A stretch of DNA of 6,883 nt. Source: Bacteroidota bacterium (lineage in GTDB: Bacteria > Bacteroidota > Bacteroidia > J057). This document shows, piece after piece, positions 4,726 to 6,883 of this stretch; the stretch's first letter is position 1; each line of letters begins with the position of its first letter. The position numbers and the translations under genes are program-made. The stretch lies in assembly GCA_963169475.1 (NCBI GenBank), contig CAUJFT010000148.1, positions 1 through 6,883 on the forward strand, written 5' to 3'. The notes under the pieces are model-generated. The model ran no database searches, had not been told where the DNA came from, and saw only the letters and a program-made list of their open reading frames with translations.

Positions 4726-6883
4726 TTAATTCTTTATGAACTTTTTGGTTACCGCCTTCTCTTCTGTATAGATTTGGAGGTAATATACCCCTGATGCCCA
4801 ATCTCTAATATCTAATACAATTTGCTCGGGGTTGTTTCCGGAATTTATACCAGAAGTGTACAATATTTGTCCAATTTCGTTTACAATTCTCAATTCAGCC
4901 CATTGTGCGCCATAGAGTTGGTAATCCACAAAGAGTTCATTTTGAGCCGGAATAGGATATACATTGGCATAAATTTGTTTATCATTATTCAATTTAAGCT
5001 CTACTACATTACTATACTTAAATGAATTATCAATATCCACCATTTTTAGTCTATAATGTATCTTATCTTGTGCAATCACAGCTACAGATTTATCTAAGTA
5101 TTGATAAGTTTTTGGAGTCATACTATTTCCTGCTGCTCCTACTGTTCCGAGTGATTCAAACGTAGTACCTTCGTCTAATGAACGTTCAATCAAGAAGAAA
5201 GAGCTATTGACTTCGAGGTTGGTCTGCCATTTAAGAAGCCCGTCTGCTCCTTGTAATTCTGCTGTAAAATACAACAGCTCAACAGGGAATGCACTACCGG
5301 GGTATTGGAAGCCGGCATCTATGTACTTAAGGGTATCCATAGGAATCAGAGGAGGCAGGATTTCTGTGGTAACAAACTTCGTGATTACGCCATTTAGGAG
5401 ATAGTCAAATAGATATGCAGGATTTGCATCACTATCAGTAGTATCGTTCACATTGAGATTCGCGTCAAAGGTGGTAAGGTCGCAGCTCGCACAAGCGTAA
5501 GGACTCAACACAAATGCCACTTTATAAAGTCTGGAAACATCTACATTCGTAAAGATATATCTTCCTCCGTCCCGTGTACGTGTAATATTTACTACACTAT
5601 CAGTAAGGGCATCGATTAAAAGTACCTCTACGCCTCCTAAGCCCATATCAGGTAAAGAAGCTATGTTACCTGGTATCTGATTATTTCTAAATCCGTCAGC
5701 AGTATTAGCCACGCCTAATGTACCGTCACGGAATACAATTCCTGTGATTGTGGCAGGAGGGATAATTCCAGCATCTGCGGCTTCTGTATTCACTCCGGCA
5801 ATTACGTTGTAAATTACGCCTGATGCACCAGTATTGACATCAACATCACTATCGAGCATATCGTTTGCACCTTTATTTCTAAGGGTGATATTACTACCCA
5901 ATGGTTTTATAACTGTTATCTGATATCCTGCTCCCGGAATCAAATCAGGGAAGAAATATTGCCCATCAGCTCCGGTTACTGTTACCGCCACTAATGTACC
6001 ATTATTGTCAAATAACTGAACAGTAACTCCCAATACGGGGAACTCTCCGGGGTCTTGTATTCCATTACCATTTAGTATCGTGGACACTCCTCTCTGATAG
6101 TCAAACCATACATATCCGTATAATCCTCCTGTTGGGGGTCTATGAAGCCCTGCATCTACCGTAGGATTAATCTGACCTGCACTTAGTGTGATTGTCGGGG
6201 TTATTCCGGTTAAAGGATTTACGTCACTGTCAAGATTGTCGTTTCCGCCCGCATCATTGATTATGAATGAATAGCCATTAGGAATTGTAGAGAAACCTAC
6301 CGTATAATCTCCGGGTAGTAAATTACCAAAGAAATAATACCCATTTGCCTTGGTTATTGTGTGAGCAATAGCGGCATTATTAATGTCATAAATCGTTACA
6401 GTAACTCCTGAAAGACCGGGTTCCCCACTGTCTTGAATACCATTACCGTTCAGATCGTCCCATACGAAGTCGCCAAGTGCTGCCCTTGTCTGCGAGTAAA
6501 TACCCGCATCGACTGTCAGATTTACTTCCCCCGTCAATAATGTATAAGTACCTGTTCTTCCGCTCACTATATTCGCATCGCTATCCAAAGAATCTAGGGT
6601 TCCGGCATTGGCGGAAGTTAGTACGTATCCTGCGGGAATATTGGTAAAGGCTACCACATAATCCCCTGCGGATAATCCAGTAAATAGGTATTCTCCTTGA
6701 CTATTAGTGATAGTGGTTCGGAGGATTTGGCCTGTAGTATCAAGAAGATTAACCATTACGCCTTGTACTCCAATTTCAGAATTATCTTGGATTCCATCAA
6801 GGTTTTCATCAAACCATACTCTATTTCCTAATGCAGCTCCTGCGAGAGGATTGTATAATCCGGCATCTATATTCGTTACAGTC
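4726..6883 (-). CDS. SdrD B-like repeat surface protein with T9SS type A sorting domain (5' partial)
   Basis: The reading frame is open to the right edge, so only the C-terminal 718 residues are visible. The first Met (base 6756) is internal, because the 42 codons before it complete the strand W-F-D-E-N-L-D-G-I-Q-D of a repeat. In fragment numbering, residues 1-10 end one domain (IDAGLY). SdrD B-like domains then lie at about 17-129, 134-247 and 253-373, each with W-x-D-x-N-G-x-G-I-Q-D-type calcium loops, LDSD and a closing [VA]DAG. A fourth, degenerate domain (377-527) has lost the calcium loop and holds the only two cysteines (CASC, 464 and 467). A linker (532-632) and a T9SS type A sorting domain (about 637-718, ANVYPIPAQ to KKFIKN) follow. 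In Gram-positive adhesins such B domains form rigid calcium-stabilised stalks; a surface adhesin or stalk role is inferred here. The C-terminus is homologous to that of the adjacent W-GG protein. Confidence 0.93.
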   Translation of the reverse strand, partial: TVTNIDAGLYNPLAGAALGNRVWFDENLDGIQDNSEIGVQGVMVNLLDTTGQILRTTITNSQGEYLFTGLSAGDYVVAFTNIPAGYVLTSANAGTLDSLDSDANIVSGRTGTYTLLTGEVNLTVDAGIYSQTRAALGDFVWDDLNGNGIQDSGEPGLSGVTVTIYDINNAAIAHTITKANGYYFFGNLLPGDYTVGFSTIPNGYSFIINDAGGNDNLDSDVNPLTGITPTITLSAGQINPTVDAGLHRPPTGGLYGYVWFDYQRGVSTILNGNGIQDPGEFPVLGVTVQLFDNNGTLVAVTVTGADGQYFFPDLIPGAGYQITVIKPLGSNITLRNKGANDMLDSDVDVNTGASGVIYNVIAGVNTEAADAGIIPPATITGIVFRDGTLGVANTADGFRNNQIPGNIASLPDMGLGGVEVLLIDALTDSVVNITRTRDGGRYIFTNVDVSRLYKVAFVLSPYACASCDLTTFDANLNVNDTTDSDANPAYLFDYLLNGVITKFVTTEILPPLIPMDTLKYIDAGFQYPGSAFPVELLYFTAELQGADGLLKWQTNLEVNSSFFLIERSLDEGTTFESLGTVGAAGNSMTPKTYQYLDKSVAVIAQDKIHYRLKMVDIDNSFKYSNVVELKLNNDKQIYANVYPIPAQNELFVDYQLYGAQWAELRIVNEIGQILYTSGINSGNNPEQIVLDIRDWASGVYYLQIYTEEKAVTKKFIKN
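4729..5289 (-). repeat. Shared C-terminal module, copy B (linker plus sorting domain)
   Basis: This block encodes the last 187 residues of the SdrD-like protein, starting FPVELL. It is the counterpart of the block at 2603-3163 and aligns with it without large gaps. Conservation is strongest from HYRLKMVDIDNSF through the sorting domain and weaker in the first half of the linker. Confidence 0.85.
5764..6834 (-). repeat. Three tandem SdrD B-like domains
   Basis: Three domains of about 113, 114 and 121 residues occupy 6834-6496, 6483-6142 and 6126-5764. Each begins near a Gly-aromatic/Val-Trp strand, carries an Asn/Asp-Gly-rich loop ending in IQD, a G-x-Y-x-F strand, an LDSD motif and a final DAG. 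The third has extra residues (QRGVSTIL) between W-F-D and NGNGIQD. The tail of another domain at the right edge shows that the array continues outside the window. Confidence 0.85.

Noticed and set aside
4613..4801. 62-codon minus-strand frame across the terminator
   Set aside because: It runs through the intrinsic terminator and overlaps the end of the SdrD-like gene in another frame.
4822..5404. Two plus-strand frames (4822-5025 and 5207-5404) opposite the SdrD-like gene
   Set aside because: Both lie antisense to the conserved linker and sorting domain and lack supporting motifs.

Overview
The window looks like chromosomal DNA from a member of the Bacteroidota. It is AT-rich, has no Shine-Dalgarno-like sequence before the starts that can be seen, and holds three long genes whose products end in type IX secretion system (T9SS) type A sorting domains. 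That secretion route is confined to this phylum group. The sequence does not allow a genus to be named.

Layout, left to right. (1) Positions 57-2249, + strand: a 730-residue secreted FG-GAP/VCBS beta-propeller-type protein with nine calcium-loop motifs and a T9SS tail. A GC-rich double hairpin lies inside its reading frame at 764-811. (2) Positions 2250-2599: a 350-base gap between convergent genes. It holds a large terminator-like hairpin, a possible 33-codon membrane peptide, a pair of near-identical 17-base direct repeats with small palindromes, and then a very AT-rich stretch. (3) Positions 2600-4516, - strand: a 638-residue secreted protein with seven tandem 'W-x-x-x-x-GG' repeats, a linker domain and a T9SS tail. 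(4) Positions 4517-4725: the upstream region of that gene and a clear bidirectional intrinsic terminator. (5) Positions 4726 to the right edge, - strand: the C-terminal 718 residues of a large SdrD B-like repeat protein with a T9SS tail. Its start lies beyond the window.

How they relate. All three products should cross the inner membrane by Sec and the outer membrane by T9SS, ending on the cell surface or outside the cell. Genes 2 and 3 share a homologous C-terminal block of about 187 residues (linker plus sorting domain) but have unrelated repeat regions in front of it. This is a 'same anchor, different passenger' arrangement. Gene 1 has a divergent tail. No catalytic domain is visible in any of them, so adhesive or structural surface roles are most likely. 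No convincing new multi-gene system is present. The most unusual items are the in-frame palindrome in gene 1, the repeat-bearing intergenic region and the shared tail module.
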